This document shows, one piece after another, positions 33,847-45,109 of a DNA stretch of 64,000 nucleotides. The stretch is from the NCBI GenBank assembly GCA_936440205.1, contig OW387138.1, positions 51,413,526 through 51,477,525 of the forward strand. The letters run 5' to 3'. Both the position numbers and the translations under genes were made by a program. Every line of letters starts with the position of its first letter. Position 1 is the first letter of the stretch. The notes beneath the pieces were generated by a model. That model was not told the origin of the DNA. It did no database searches and worked only from the letters and a program-made list of their open reading frames with translations. This DNA is from Lepidonotus clava. Taxonomy: Eukaryota > Annelida > Polychaeta > Phyllodocida > Polynoidae.

Positions 33847-36800
33847 TTAGATTGGCTGTGCATCGGCGATACCCGACCGATATGCGGGCTTCACCGCCCA
33901 GTCTGGGGTGTTGGGAGGAGGCTGTTGGCGTTTTGGATTAGCGTCGGGGACTTCTTTCCGCTTCTTTGCCAATCTAACGCCCCGCTGACGGCTGCTAATT
34001 GCTTTAAACTCAATGTCGTCCAGGTGGGCTTTGTAGCCACTCAGCTCGTCGCTCTCCCACACGAGCGGTTTGACGAGGCGGTGGTATCGCTCGGTGGTCT
34101 TCCCATCTTTGTCGACCGGAAAATAAAGTCCGCGCTCCTCGTCGCTCGTGTAGTCGGGGGTGAGGAGGCGCCTCACGGAACTCTTACGAGTTTCGTCCCA
34201 TGTCGTGACGATTCTTTCCAACCCCACTATCCGTCTTTTGAGCTTCTGCAAAGTTAAAAAGACACTTTTTATTTTAATACAGTTACGACATACTTGGTCA
34301 AGAACATCAAATAAACACAAACAAGTTTTTCAATATTTCAGTTGCTTTAATTTAAAAGCTGGTCACTGCAGTTAATTTCAAAAGCGTTGCTCTATCCTTG
34401 GTCTCTATAACATACAGGCACTTTTTCTTAATTGTGTCATATCCATTCTAATGGTATGTCAATATTATTGTCCAAGGAAGCAAGTAAGGTTACAGTGCTC
34501 TATATAAATTCATAATGTAAAAAAATGATAATTGTTTTCCAAGTTTCAGTGTTACAACCATAAGGCACACCCGGAGGGGGGGGGGGGCACTCACTGTTTG
34601 AAGGTAGATACTTTTTTTGAATACGCATAGATCAAGTCTGACAGCCCCCCTTTTCAGGCCTCCAAAAAGGCATTTGCTGACAAATTTAGTGGCCATTATT
34701 TGATTTTGGTACTAAAAAGTTGATTAAGAAGCATTATGAAGTGACGTGGTTGAATGACATAAAATAAACTGTTGATATAATATAATGGACAATACATTAT
34801 TGAAAGCTCCCCATGATAATTTCACAGCCCCCTGTTTTAAGCCAAATTGGCGATTCACAGCTACAGCCCCCGGTATAGTTCCGACCGCAGTTCGTACGTA
34901 TACCCTTTTTTGAACCGAGTGGGTCCCCGGGAAGTCACACCCCCTATACCATAGACATTACTCTTTCTCCTCGGCTTTGCACTTTTCCTGAAAAAAAAAA
35001 ATTAACGGAATATGTTTGAAAAGTGTAGAATTTCGGCCTGCCTGAATCGAACTACGTCAACAATAGAGGAAGTCTGTAACAAAAATTTATTTACCTCGTT
35101 GACGTGGTGACGGATGATAGACTTTTCATTGTTGTCCTTGATTTGGTCGTTCCGGATGGTGCTGGCCCTGCTTTGGAGGGTCTTGAAGTAGGTGTTGGCA
35201 GCAGCTAGAAAAAGAGGAAGGACATGAAGTATGCTTAAAACTGGAGCCATTAAGTAGACAAAGGCAATATAAAGGCAATAAAGCAAGGGAATACATGTTA
35301 AAAATGCAAAGTGAGGTCAACATATTATTCAGGAATTAAAACCATCATTACACCGGTATTATATTTCTTTGTCCAGATAATCGAACTTAAGTTTTTTTCA
35401 GATGACTGGGAGGATAACTTAATTTATAAAAGTAACAATTTCCAATGTAAGTGGAGCCTATTTAGACACTAAAAACAGATTTCCAGCATTTCAAGCATGT
35501 TAAATTTTGTGTTAATTGAAGGACCAAAACTTTGGAATCATGGACATTAGATGCATGAAATGTACAGCTGCAGGTTAGTTAACAAAGAAACTTGCTACCT
35601 ATGGGACTTACCTAACACCTCTTCTCTGGGGGTATCTGGCCCCAGGCACACGTTGTCAACAATGGCCTTGATGATCGCAACGTTGTCTGGGTGTTTGATC
35701 CCCGCCCTGAATGTTGGAATATATTTATATTGTTCAATTCATCGGTATCACGTCAAGTGCTCTATGACTCTATTAACATGAGAACGGCAAAACTTATATT
35801 CAGCTGCAGCTTCTGGTGTTCAGGAACACATTACCCATTGCTTACTTAAAAACAATATTATTGTCTGTACTATTCATGTTGTTATGACGTAATCAACTTA
35901 CCCACGGTTCAGGTTGAATCCCCAATCAGGCTCACCCCTCCAGGCCTTGTAGGCAGAACGAACGAGTGCCTACAAACAATATAACAAGCCAAGAATTAAT
36001 AGTGGACTTCTAACTAAATGTCAGTGTACGAAATCATTACGGATTTTCGTTGTTTTCCGGGATGTTCCCTGGCGCGGCAAAAGAGAAGAACATCAGGGCT
36101 ATACTAGGAATGAGATCATTTCTCAACAAACCGAGAACTATATTAAATGGTAACGTTTTCAAGGTGACATTATTAGTTAATTATAAGCTGTAAAAACAAA
36201 CTTTAGAACTTACACATATATCTTTGCGTGGGTGCAGTTTGGGTCGTTTGTCAGCTGGCTTCGCTTGGTTCACGAGCAGCTCCACCTGGGCCTTTGCCGC
36301 AGCCGCTTCAGCCTCCGCCCTTCGGCACTTCTTCTCCAGCTGCTCCATCCTGGCCAGCAAAGCGGCCATGGACGGTCCAGCTGTAGACGTGGAGGGGCCG
36401 GACGAGGACGAGTTTTCGGGCGTGAACGACCTTTGGGACGTCGTCGACGTGAACGACGTTTGAGACGTCAAGGGCCCGGGCGTGGACGACGTTCTGGACG
36501 TGGAGGTGGGGAACCATGGATGGGTTTGAGACGTGGAGGGCGTGATCCCCCAGGGCGTGGATCCGGAGGGCGTGGAGGGCGTGGAGGGCGTGGACGATGA
36601 TGCGGATGCAGTACCGCCTTGGGAACCACCAAGGCTAAAGTCCACGTCGTTGAGGGTGGATCCTTCGTCCGCGAACAGGGAGTCCTGAAGAGACTGGGAC
36701 TGATCCGCAGAGAGATCCTGAAACACATTCTGAGACCCATCCTGACGCACATCCTCAGACATATCCATCATCAGGGTACCTACGCCTGCTGATGAATCAT

Positions 36801-36909
36801 GATCTGTTATTTGCGCGCCACCCGATTTTGGGCTGCTGGTCAAGATCCTGCATGAGCTCGTAGACGGGTTTGACAGGACAGATTCACTATAGTCAGTTGA
36901 TCCGTTCAT
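33847..36909 (-). CDS. Coiled-coil protein, six exons, possible DNA-binding partner of the transposase
   Basis: Exons on the minus strand: 36,909-36,214, 35,969-35,902, 35,706-35,612, 35,204-35,095, a short exon near 34,961-34,987, and 34,245-33,847. The first exon starts MNGSTDYSES, is Ser/Thr/Pro-rich and ends in a coiled coil (ARMEQLEKKCRRAEAEAAAAK). Exons 2-4 give a small helical domain (AYKAWRGEPDW, ANTYFKTLQSRAS) that reminds me of C14orf93-like proteins. The last exon is basic and ends in PPPNTPDWAVKP. Total is near 464 residues. The second copy shows the last exon at 62,941-63,345 before the window ends. It may serve like a TNPA-type DNA-binding protein. That role is inference. Confidence 0.65.
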
Positions 36910-36954
36910 GGTGGCAGCAAGTTTTCAAGTGATCTATAGCCATATGCCACGCCA

Positions 36955-36962
36955 TATTTATA
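36955..36962 (-). promoter_or_regulatory. TATA box of coiled-coil protein gene
   Basis: TATAAATA on the minus strand, about 46 bases upstream of the ATG at 36,909. Confidence 0.45.
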
Positions 36963-37029
36963 CATCCCCGGCTGGCCCCCCTGTGGACACATGATCTGGT
37001 GAAAGCGATCTTTTATCGATGAGGCAAGA

Positions 37030-37130
37030 ATTTGAACATAAGTTACGTGGTAGACGTGACGGGGTGTGGACGGGGTAAGAGAGACTTTTACCATAAGTTA
37101 CGTGCTAGCCGTGACGGGGAGTACATGGGG
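37030..37130. promoter_or_regulatory. Duplicated CATAAGTTACGTG block in divergent promoter
   Basis: A block of CATAAGTTACGTG followed by CGTGACGGGG occurs near 37,036 and again near 37,090, between the divergent coiled-coil gene (-) and small membrane gene (+). The plus-strand gene has its own TATAAGTA at about 37,487. Confidence 0.45.
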
Positions 37131-37532
37131 TATCAGCGACACCCTCACCGCCGCCCCTTGTGAGGCCTGTTACATGTCAAGAAGTGTTAAGACTACCCAG
37201 TGGGCCGCGTGCCACGGTACTCCTGTGAGGGACCTGACACAGAAGCTAGTTGACATGCGCCGCCTCAGATGGCCAACAGCTGGACGCGGTCATCATAGAC
37301 GCGTGTCCCGGTGTCAAACGCGACAGAAGTCATTTCAGATGAACCCCCTGTCGATCGGCTCTCTGAAGAAAATAGCGGCCTATTAGACGTGCTTCGCGCT
37401 ACCCAGTGTAAAAACTTGTGAAGCCCCCGACTAGAAGAAGTCGTTTTAGTTATACCTTACCTAGCGTTTAAGTTGTCGACCGAGGGTATAAGTATGTGCC
37501 TGTACTAGACACTGGTTCAGAACAGCCACTTG

Positions 37533-38099
37533 ATGGCCATGGACATCGAGCGACTGTTAAACGCAAGTCTGCGTCTGCGTCTTGTTCGGGAGGAAAGGCC
37601 AGTGGTGAGACCTAGTCACCTCCAACCCGCGGACCAATCCGACCATCAGTGGCTGCTTCTGTTGTTAGTGATATACCTGGGGTGGAAATTTATTGGTATC
37701 TTCTCGAAATTGGCAGCAGGCTGTCGCTCGTTGGCGCAGGGTCAACGTCGGAGGGCTACAGTGCAGTGCTGTCTGAGGATCTACTGCCGATGGGAAACGC
37801 TCCTATTTCCACTGGCTCCCATTCCCGCTGAAATGGAAGCCGTAGGAAGTGCTGCCTGCCCACGAATGATCATCCAAAGACCGAGCATCCTGTCCAAGGC
37901 CCTGACCGTCGCCTGGTCGGGCCCACTCAAGGTCCATCTGAATGGCAGTGACGAACCCTTGACGTTGGAACTCCCGCAAGAAGTCAAGATTCCTCGTACG
38001 GAGCGCGTGCGCCTGAACAAATTTTTCAGGCACAGACTTTGTAGAGCGAGCGTTTGCCTGATAAACAACAGGAACAACATGGCCCAAGAACTACTCCCA
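37533..38099 (+). CDS. Second small membrane protein, 3' end split by a nested element
   Basis: Starts at ATG 37,533 (MAMDIERLLN), 46 bases past a TATA-like site. One membrane segment lies at about residues 38-60 (WLLLLLVIYLGWKFIGIF). It is followed by a basic, Cys-containing stretch and a strand-rich part (GPLKVHLNGSDEPLTLELP). The layout (short outer part, one membrane span, basic region, strand-rich tail) is like that of the other membrane protein at 31.7 kb, but I see no clear sequence match. A 3.3-kb non-autonomous element sits in the 3' part of the frame at 38,100. No known family recognised. The second copy of this gene, if present, lies beyond the window. Confidence 0.55.
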
Positions 38100-38473
38100 C
38101 ACGGGAAGATTTTGATCAAATACATTAGACAGACTCGGCCGTGTCTGAATCCACTTGCTCTAAACCGTGTCAAGAAGTGTAAGGGATGTGTTCACACTCT
38201 TGCAGTGTCAATGGTATGGCCCATTACATAAGTGTCTCACAGGGGGTCCCCCACCCACCCACCCCCGCCCAGCTGGGGACATCTATAATTAGCACTATGT
38301 TTGGTTGTCTCATTTTAGTTATTTCCCAGCCCTTTCTATGTCTGACCAGAGGTGTTGGTAAAGGCCTAGACTGCAGAGCAACCCACGGGGAGACCTGCAG
38401 GGCTATCCCCCTGACCTCTTCCCGGCCCCCTACCCATCCTAATCCCGTCAGTCCCACAGAGTAATGCACAGGG

Positions 38474-40690
38474 GCTGATGACTTGTGGAAGAAAAGAAGC
38501 TTTTGATAGGGTTTTCATGCCGATTTGAGCACTTTGAAAAAAATCCAAATTTAAAACATTTATGACTCCCAGTAGGAGTCAACTATGGGTCAAATGTGAC
38601 TCTTAGGTTGTAGCCCCGAGTGAGAAGGACAATTCTATACATGCCAGAAAATTCTGTGATGATTACAAAATTATCTAGAAATTTAGAAAGATTTTTCACC
38701 TTATTTTTATACTGAAAGACTCAACCAATGGATTTTGCTAAAATCTTTCATAAATGATAATTAGGCCCATCTTATGCCAAAAATGTCCCCTAATTGATGG
38801 AAATCCTTTTACATATTTCCCAGCCTTTACTCCATGTCCCTGACCATCCCTCTATGAATAGCCACCTCTAGCCTCCTGATATTCTCAGGTTGCAAAGAGC
38901 TGATGACTTGTGGAAGAAAAGAACCTTTTGATAGGGTTTTCATGCCGATTTGAGCACTTTGAAAAAAGTCCAAATTTAAAACATTTATGACTCCCAGTAG
39001 GAGTCAACTATGGGTCAAATGTGACTCTTAGGTTGTAGCCCCGAGTGAGAAGGACAATTCTATACATGCCAGAAAATTCTGTGATGATTACAAAATTATC
39101 TAGAAATTTAGAAAGATTTTTCACCTTATTTTTATACTGAAAGACTCAACCAATGGATTTTGCTAAAATTTTTCATAAATGATAATTAGGCCCATCTTAT
39201 GCCAAAAATGTCCCCTAATTGATGGAAATCCTTTTACATATTTCCCAGCCTTTACTCCATGTCCCTGACCATCCCTCTATGAATAGCCACCTCTAGCCTC
39301 CTGATATTCTCAGGTTGCAAAGAGCTGATGACTTGTGGAAGAAAAGAACCTTTTGATAGGGTTTTCATGCCGATTTGAGCACTTTGAAAAATTTCCAAAT
39401 TTGAAACATTTTTGACTCCCAGTATGAGTCAACTATGAGTCAAAACTGACTCTGAGCTTGTAGCCCCGACTAAGAATGACCATTATAAACTAGTCAGGAA
39501 ACTGTGAGACTAATAAAACATTTTCTAGAAATTTAGAAAGATTTTTACCTTAATTCTTACAGTGAAAACCCCAATCAATGGATTTTGCTAAAAACTTGCA
39601 TAAATGATATCTAGGCCTATCTCATGCCAACAATATTGTCGGATATATGGGCAGCAAATTTTCTCAGGGACAACTCATGGGATAAGGATGGGTGCAGGTG
39701 GCCAGCCTAATACATCATAGTGGGATTGGATGTGTCCTTCTGGTAGGCCTGAGCCTCAAATCAAGATAGAAACAATACAGGAGGGGGGACGGTTGGTAAC
39801 CAACCACCACTATAATGTAATGGGCCAGGTACCTGCACCTATCCTTGGTCCCTGAGGTGGGCCCCTGATAATTCAATGCCTGTAAATTCAACAACATTTT
39901 TGGCATGAGATAGGCCTAATTATTATTCCTGGAAGGTTTTAGCAAAATCTACTGGTTGAGTTTTCCTGTGTGAAAAAAAACAGTAAAAATTGTTGTGATT
40001 TTCTAGATAATGTTGTAATCGTCACAGAATTTCCTGACATGTATAGAATGGACCCTCTCACTTGGGGCTACAATCTCAAAGTCAGTTTTTACCCATAGTT
40101 CACTTTTTAGGGGAGCCATGAATATTTCAAATTTGAATTTTTTTCAAATTGCTCAAATCGGCCTAAAAACCCTATCAAATGATTCTTTTCCTCCAGAAGT
40201 CATCTGCTCCTTTCATCCTAAGATTATCAAGGAGCTAGGGCCGGGAAATGAGTAAAGTGACTTCAGCCTGGCCTCTGAGGGCTTGGTCCCTGAGGTGCCC
40301 CCTGATAATTTGATGCCCATGAATTCAACAACATTTTTGGTATTAGAAAGGCCTAATTATCATTCCTGGAAGGTTTTAGCAAAATCTACTGGTTGAGTTT
40401 TCCTGTGTGAAAAAAACAGTAAAAATCGTTGTGATTTTCTAGATAATGTTGTAATCGTCACAGAATTTCCTGACATGTATAGAATGGACCCTCTCACTTG
40501 GGGCTACAATCTCAAAGTCAGTTTTTACCCATAGTTCACTTTTTAGGGGAGCCATGAATATTTCAAATTTGAATTTTTTTCAAATTGCTCAAATCGGCCT
40601 AAAAACCCTATCAAATGATTCATTTCCTCCACAAGTCATCTGCTCCTTTCATCCTAAGATTATCAAGGAGCTACTCCCCCTAACCCCGTC
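38474..40690. repeat. Mirrored 425-438 bp repeats inside the nested element
   Basis: Three direct units start near 38,474, 38,899 and 39,324 (period 425). Two units in the opposite orientation follow near 39,931 and 40,369 (period 438). The inverted halves share GGTTTTAGCAAAATC and its complement. No coding potential. Confidence 0.8.
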
Positions 40691-41140
40691 AGCATGACAG
40701 AGCAAAGCACGGGGGGACCAGGGCCGTCCCCGTCCTCTTCCCGGCCCCCTACCCCTCCTAACCCCGTCAGCATCACAGAGCAACGCACGGGGAGACCAGG
40801 GCTATCCCCCTGATCTCTTCCCGGCCCCCTACCCCTCCTAACCCCGTCAGCATCACAGAGCAACCCACGGGGAGACCAGGGCTATCCCCCTGACCTCTTC
40901 CCGGCCCCCTACCCCTCCTAACCCCGTCAGCATCACAGAGCAACGCACGGGGAGACCAGGGCCATTCCCCTGAGCCCTCCCCGGCCCCCTACCCATCCTA
41001 ATCCTGTCAGCATCACAGAGCAACGCACGGGGAGACCAGGGCTATCCCCCTGATCTCTTCCCGGCCCCCTACCCCTCCTAACCCCGTCAGCATCACAGAG
41101 CAACGCACTGGGAGACCAGGGCTATCCCCCTGACCTCTAA
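40682..41140. repeat. 80-bp minisatellite, five to six units
   Basis: Units start with ACCCCGTCAGCATCACAGAG at 40,761, 40,841, 40,921, 41,001 and 41,081, with an earlier variant near 40,682. A single diverged unit lies near the other end of the nested element at about 38,370-38,465. The 66-codon minus-strand ORF here is a repeat shadow. Confidence 0.85.
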
Positions 41141-41410
41141 ATATTGATTATATTTGATTCTTGATTTCTTGTTTGTTTTGCTATATTATCTAGGTCATTG
41201 GGTCAACTTAAGGAGGTGAAAGTTTAGTGGCAGCTCCAGGGTTACAGGCAAGGTGGGGGGGGACCCCCTGTGAGACACTTATGTAATGGGCCATACCATT
41301 GACACTGCAAGAGCCCTTACACATCCCTTACACTCCTTGACACGTTTTAGAGCAAGTGGATTCAGACACGGCCGAGCCTGTCTAATGTATGAGTTCAAAA
41401 ATTTGCCGTG

Positions 41411-41896
41411 CCAGCTGAAAAACTGGGCTGCATGCCTGACGTAGACTCTTGGGTGTGATGAACAGTTATATATAAGTGTACGATATGTTTGAAGTATATA
41501 TGGGAAAATGTTAATTGTGAAATGCATATGTTCACGAAGCTTTCGCGTTACATATGTACATTAGTGTATGTTCAGTAAATACAATTATGGGAAAATAGGC
41601 GAAACGTTGACACGTGGACATCCTAAAACCTATTCCGTATGCATAACAATAAAACATTTTTATATCATGAACGCGTGTAGTCTTATGTGGCTGTGACTAA
41701 ATGGGAATTCATGAGGGCGACAATGAATTCGGAACTGGTCCTTAACAAATTTTGATAATGGGAAATTAATTGCTGCTGTGTGACGAAATTATGAGGGCGA
41801 GTATTCTAAACAACAAAAATCGAACATGAATGAGAACTGATAACTTTTGAGCTGCAATAAAAGGAAGAGTTAATAGCTAATGTATATATAACCAAC
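41411..41896. other. 3' flank of the envelope-like gene; no other gene seen
   Basis: Starts at the target duplication of the nested element and ends at the stop of the envelope-like gene. AT-rich and without a supported ORF. Confidence 0.4.
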
Positions 41897-43759
41897 TCAA
41901 TTTAAAGTCAAGCGTCTGCATGCGCTTTGAATCCTACGTTGTCTGAAATACAGAATTGAGATGAAAACAAAAAGTGCTGGTACCATTATAAAAGTAAGTC
42001 CAATGTTCAACAGGTAAACAGTACCGTGCACACTGGGGGGGAGGAATGGTATGTGGGGAAGATGCAAGTCACCACGAAGTTTCTTGTATTCGACCTTATT
42101 CAGTCGAATCTCTTTCATGTATGTACGGAGGGAAAGAAAATTGTCTTTTGCTCGCTTAAAAATATCCTCTTGGCGGACTCGCATTTGCGGGCTAAGAGGT
42201 AAAATTGGGAATGGTTTATCGTACGAAAAATCCGGGTTCACAAGTCGGCTAAGTGACAGGTTGAGGTGTTGAAGACTAGCAAGGTTGACGGGGAAAACTG
42301 TTCTTAAGGGGCCTGCTGTAGAAGGCAAACAGTTAACACTTGAGACGGGAATTTCCCATTCTTTGGCGGACACAGAACAACCACATTCAAAGGCACGAAC
42401 GCACGATTCACATCCAGGATGGGTTGTTGTTCGGTTGGGGCAGCGCACAACGACCTCGTCTATGTGAGAGAACAAATAGGTCCCTGTTGCAATGACTTGG
42501 ATGTTCGACCTTCTGAAATTAGACTGAATGAGTATTTTGAAATCACAATAACGTTTGACAGACTCATGATCACGTAGATAGATAGAAATGAGGCAGGACG
42601 AGGGAGAAAGCCTGCGAATTGGTAGGTCATAATGACAAAACAGAGAATGGCAATTATCCAGATCTGGGTTGGAGGATACCGTGTATTGGGTTGCGGACAC
42701 CAATAAATAAGCCGGTGTGTTCGAGAGGCGAGTATAATGCCCATGGAAGGCTAGAGGGAAGGTGTTCACTTTTAGAACCGTAAATATTTTGTCTAAGGAA
42801 ATAACGGGAATCTTCAAAATAGTTTTCAGAACATTTTGCTGTAAAACCGGGGGGACTAAAACAGTTACACTTCTATACATGTCGCAAGTGTTTGGAATAT
42901 AAATATTTGAACGATTGGACTTGGAAATGAAAAGGTACCGAATCTTACTCATATCAGTCTCCGATATCAAAGAGTTACTCAGCCTGTTCTCCGTTAGGTC
43001 GCGAATAGCCTGTAGCAAGACATCAAGGGAATAGTCCAGTTTAAAATCCAGTAGATGCAATTCTTGCAAATCTTGCATCAACCTGACCATCAATTCCCGG
43101 TTACCAATGTAAGCCTGGAGTCCTCGGGACAAATTGTATATGGAATGAGTGTTCTCTATGATGGCCTGGAGTTGGATTTCCAAAGTGGAGTCAACTAACT
43201 TTAGGACTGCATTTATTTTGCCATCGAGGAAGCCAATTTCATCGGCATTTACCTGGTCAGCACGAGTCTGTTGCTTCAAGTCATCGAGTGTGGCCGTTCC
43301 AAATAAAGTCTCGGAGAACTTGCCGATTTCTGGAATCAGAGCCCGCTGCTTCCTGGATTTGGCTGATGGAGGTGTTGGCTGGGCCGTCGATTCCAAAATT
43401 GATTGCACTTGCCGGAGTCCATTGGTGACCTTCGCTGCTATAGTCTTCCCAATAGATGTTATGTTATTCAACATAAGTTGGATTTTTCGACACTGTTCCA
43501 TTGAACCGGCTGCCAGGGTAGCGCCGTGTCTACAATTTAGTGCGGCTGCCTGTTTCGGAGAAGGAGGAAGTGGTAAAATGATATCGACTTCGGTAGTGAA
43601 GTACTCATTACCTATGTGGATGGACAGTTTACTCTCGAATACTACACCATAGTTGGTACGAAAACGGTTTACCGTACTGGTGCATAGGCATGGCTTAGCT
43701 GAGACAGTGCCCAGGATAAAGAGTCCACGAAGGAGGAGTACGGATACTGTTGGAGCCAT
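41897..43759 (-). CDS. Envelope-like F-type fusion glycoprotein, looks whole
   Basis: A single 620-codon frame starting MAPTVSVLLL, with a signal peptide over about residues 1-21. A furin-type site RKQR lies at residues 136-139, and shortly after comes KFSETLFGTATLDDL, the signature region of baculovirus F and errantivirus-type envelope proteins. Long helical stretches follow, then a Cys cluster (CESCVRAFECGC) and a C-terminal membrane anchor at about residues 581-605 with a short basic tail. Such proteins fuse membranes after cleavage. It lies in the right half of the giant element, on the minus strand, with about 4.5 kb of mostly non-coding DNA to its 5' side. It looks whole and recent. Whether it was captured from a retroelement or a virus is open. 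Confidence 0.85.
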   Translation of the reverse strand: MAPTVSVLLLRGLFILGTVSAKPCLCTSTVNRFRTNYGVVFESKLSIHIGNEYFTTEVDIILPLPPSPKQAAALNCRHGATLAAGSMEQCRKIQLMLNNITSIGKTIAAKVTNGLRQVQSILESTAQPTPPSAKSRKQRALIPEIGKFSETLFGTATLDDLKQQTRADQVNADEIGFLDGKINAVLKLVDSTLEIQLQAIIENTHSIYNLSRGLQAYIGNRELMVRLMQDLQELHLLDFKLDYSLDVLLQAIRDLTENRLSNSLISETDMSKIRYLFISKSNRSNIYIPNTCDMYRSVTVLVPPVLQQNVLKTILKIPVISLDKIFTVLKVNTFPLAFHGHYTRLSNTPAYLLVSATQYTVSSNPDLDNCHSLFCHYDLPIRRLSPSSCLISIYLRDHESVKRYCDFKILIQSNFRRSNIQVIATGTYLFSHIDEVVVRCPNRTTTHPGCESCVRAFECGCSVSAKEWEIPVSSVNCLPSTAGPLRTVFPVNLASLQHLNLSLSRLVNPDFSYDKPFPILPLSPQMRVRQEDIFKRAKDNFLSLRTYMKEIRLNKVEYKKLRGDLHLPHIPFLPPSVHGTVYLLNIGLTFIMVPALFVFISILYFRQRRIQSACRRLTLN

Positions 43760-45109
43760 GTCTGATGCAGGCTAGAGACCGCTGTAGTCTTTTATTACTT
43801 TTTCCCAGTCACGGGAAGGAGTAGACAGACAGTGGCCACGTGCACCTGGGATCTAAAGGTTTAGACCTCCGTGCAGAAACCTTACGTTAATGCCAAAAGA
43901 AAAGCCGTGCGAAGAGTATAAGCTTAGGCGTATGCGTGCTAGTAAGCTTTCGTTGGTTAGGGTGTCGGCTTGTTCTAATTGAATTGGAAGGCAGACTTCA
44001 AAATGAATTGTTGGCATGGGGTTCCTTAACTTGTGGATGGGAAGTGAGAAAGCCTGTAAATGCCATTACTGCCCGATATTTATAGGTTTTATTTGAAGGT
44101 GGTTTATATGGAGTTCAGGCCGATTTAAGTCATGCACTGGCTGAAATTAGTCTCAAACCTTAAGGTCGGCTATATATCTAACCAGCTTAGACCCAGTTTA
44201 AGGTGAATTATTTAGGGTAGTTATATAGGCCGGGAGGTACCTTTTATCCATACAGAAAATGTTTAATGAATTTTTAATGACTCTCATCCCTCAAGGCTGA
44301 CTTCAAAAGAAGTTAATTTCAAACACTTTTAATACTCCATCTATGGATGGTAAGGGTAAATGGTTTTCCGGGTGGGAGGGGCGAGGGATAGTAGGGTGAA
44401 ATAGGCCTGTCAAAGATTTAGCTACATGTGCTTTGCAGGCGAACGTAGGTTGGGTATGGAAGTGCCCGACCCAGCAGGTTCTCTGGGGCAACTCTGGCCC
44501 GTGTTAACTCGATAACTAACCCCTGATAATGGCCGGGAGTCCTTCAGATGACACCCAGCATGAGAGCTGTGTCGCTCTTGAGTCGGTTTGGTGTGAGTTA
44601 TGTGATTACCAAGACTGTGCCCCTGCCCTTGTCAGATGTCAGAGGGGGGTACAGATTAGATGGGGTGCTTCCGGGTACTTATGGGTGTTAATGGATTAAG
44701 GCCGGCCATGATGGACGCTTTGAAACTTTGCCGCCGTTAGGAATGGACCTGATTTATTATGAAATGTTATGCACAAGGGAACAGGGGAGCGAGGGATTGC
44801 TGCAGAATCGCGAAAATGCTTTCTGTCATGTTACTTAAATAGTACATGGAACTTGTTAACTAATGGTCATATTTAACTGAGAAAATTATTCAAATGAAGT
44901 TGTGATGCCCAGTGTCTCCTGTTTATTAAGATGCTAAGATCGGGAAAGAAGGTTATTTAGAATGTTTGCAAGAATTATATATAATAAATTCATAATATTC
45001 GGAATTTCAGCCGGATCAGTCTCATTACCATTAGGACTATCATGTTTAAAAGTAGTAGTTGAGGAGAGGGCGGGTTCGACCAGTTTTTTTTAATAATTTT
45101 CCAATTTTT
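43760..45109. other. Upstream region of the envelope-like gene; no gene seen
   Basis: No coding region supported. An AATAAAAG TATA-like stretch lies near 43,790-43,800 on the minus strand, about 35 bases upstream of the ATG. Confidence 0.4.

Larger units (their letters stand above)
38100..41410. mobile_element. Nested non-autonomous relative of the giant element
   Basis: A 3,311-bp element with inverted repeats of about 165 bp that begin CACGGGAAG on the left and CACGGCAAATTTTTGAACTC on the right (reverse). It is flanked by CCA at 38,097-38,099 and 41,411-41,413, a 3-bp target duplication of the size CACTA elements make. The outer 90 bases resemble the ends of the giant element, so the same transposase may have moved it. 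It has no transposase of its own. The interior is built of mirrored long repeats and an 80-bp minisatellite. Confidence 0.85.

Noticed and set aside
36232-36600. Arg/Gly-rich plus-strand ORF
   Set aside because: It is antisense to the Ser/Thr/Pro-rich first exon of the coiled-coil gene and results from its repeats.
41279-41527. Short recurrent peptide RQTRPCLNPLAL in ORFs near 38.2, 41.3 and 48.7 kb
   Set aside because: It is the translation of the shared terminal repeat of the elements. It appears on opposite strands at each end and has no independent gene around it.
41897-43759. Reading the envelope-like ORF as part of an intact errantivirus
   Set aside because: No LTR, gag or pol remains were seen on either side within the element.
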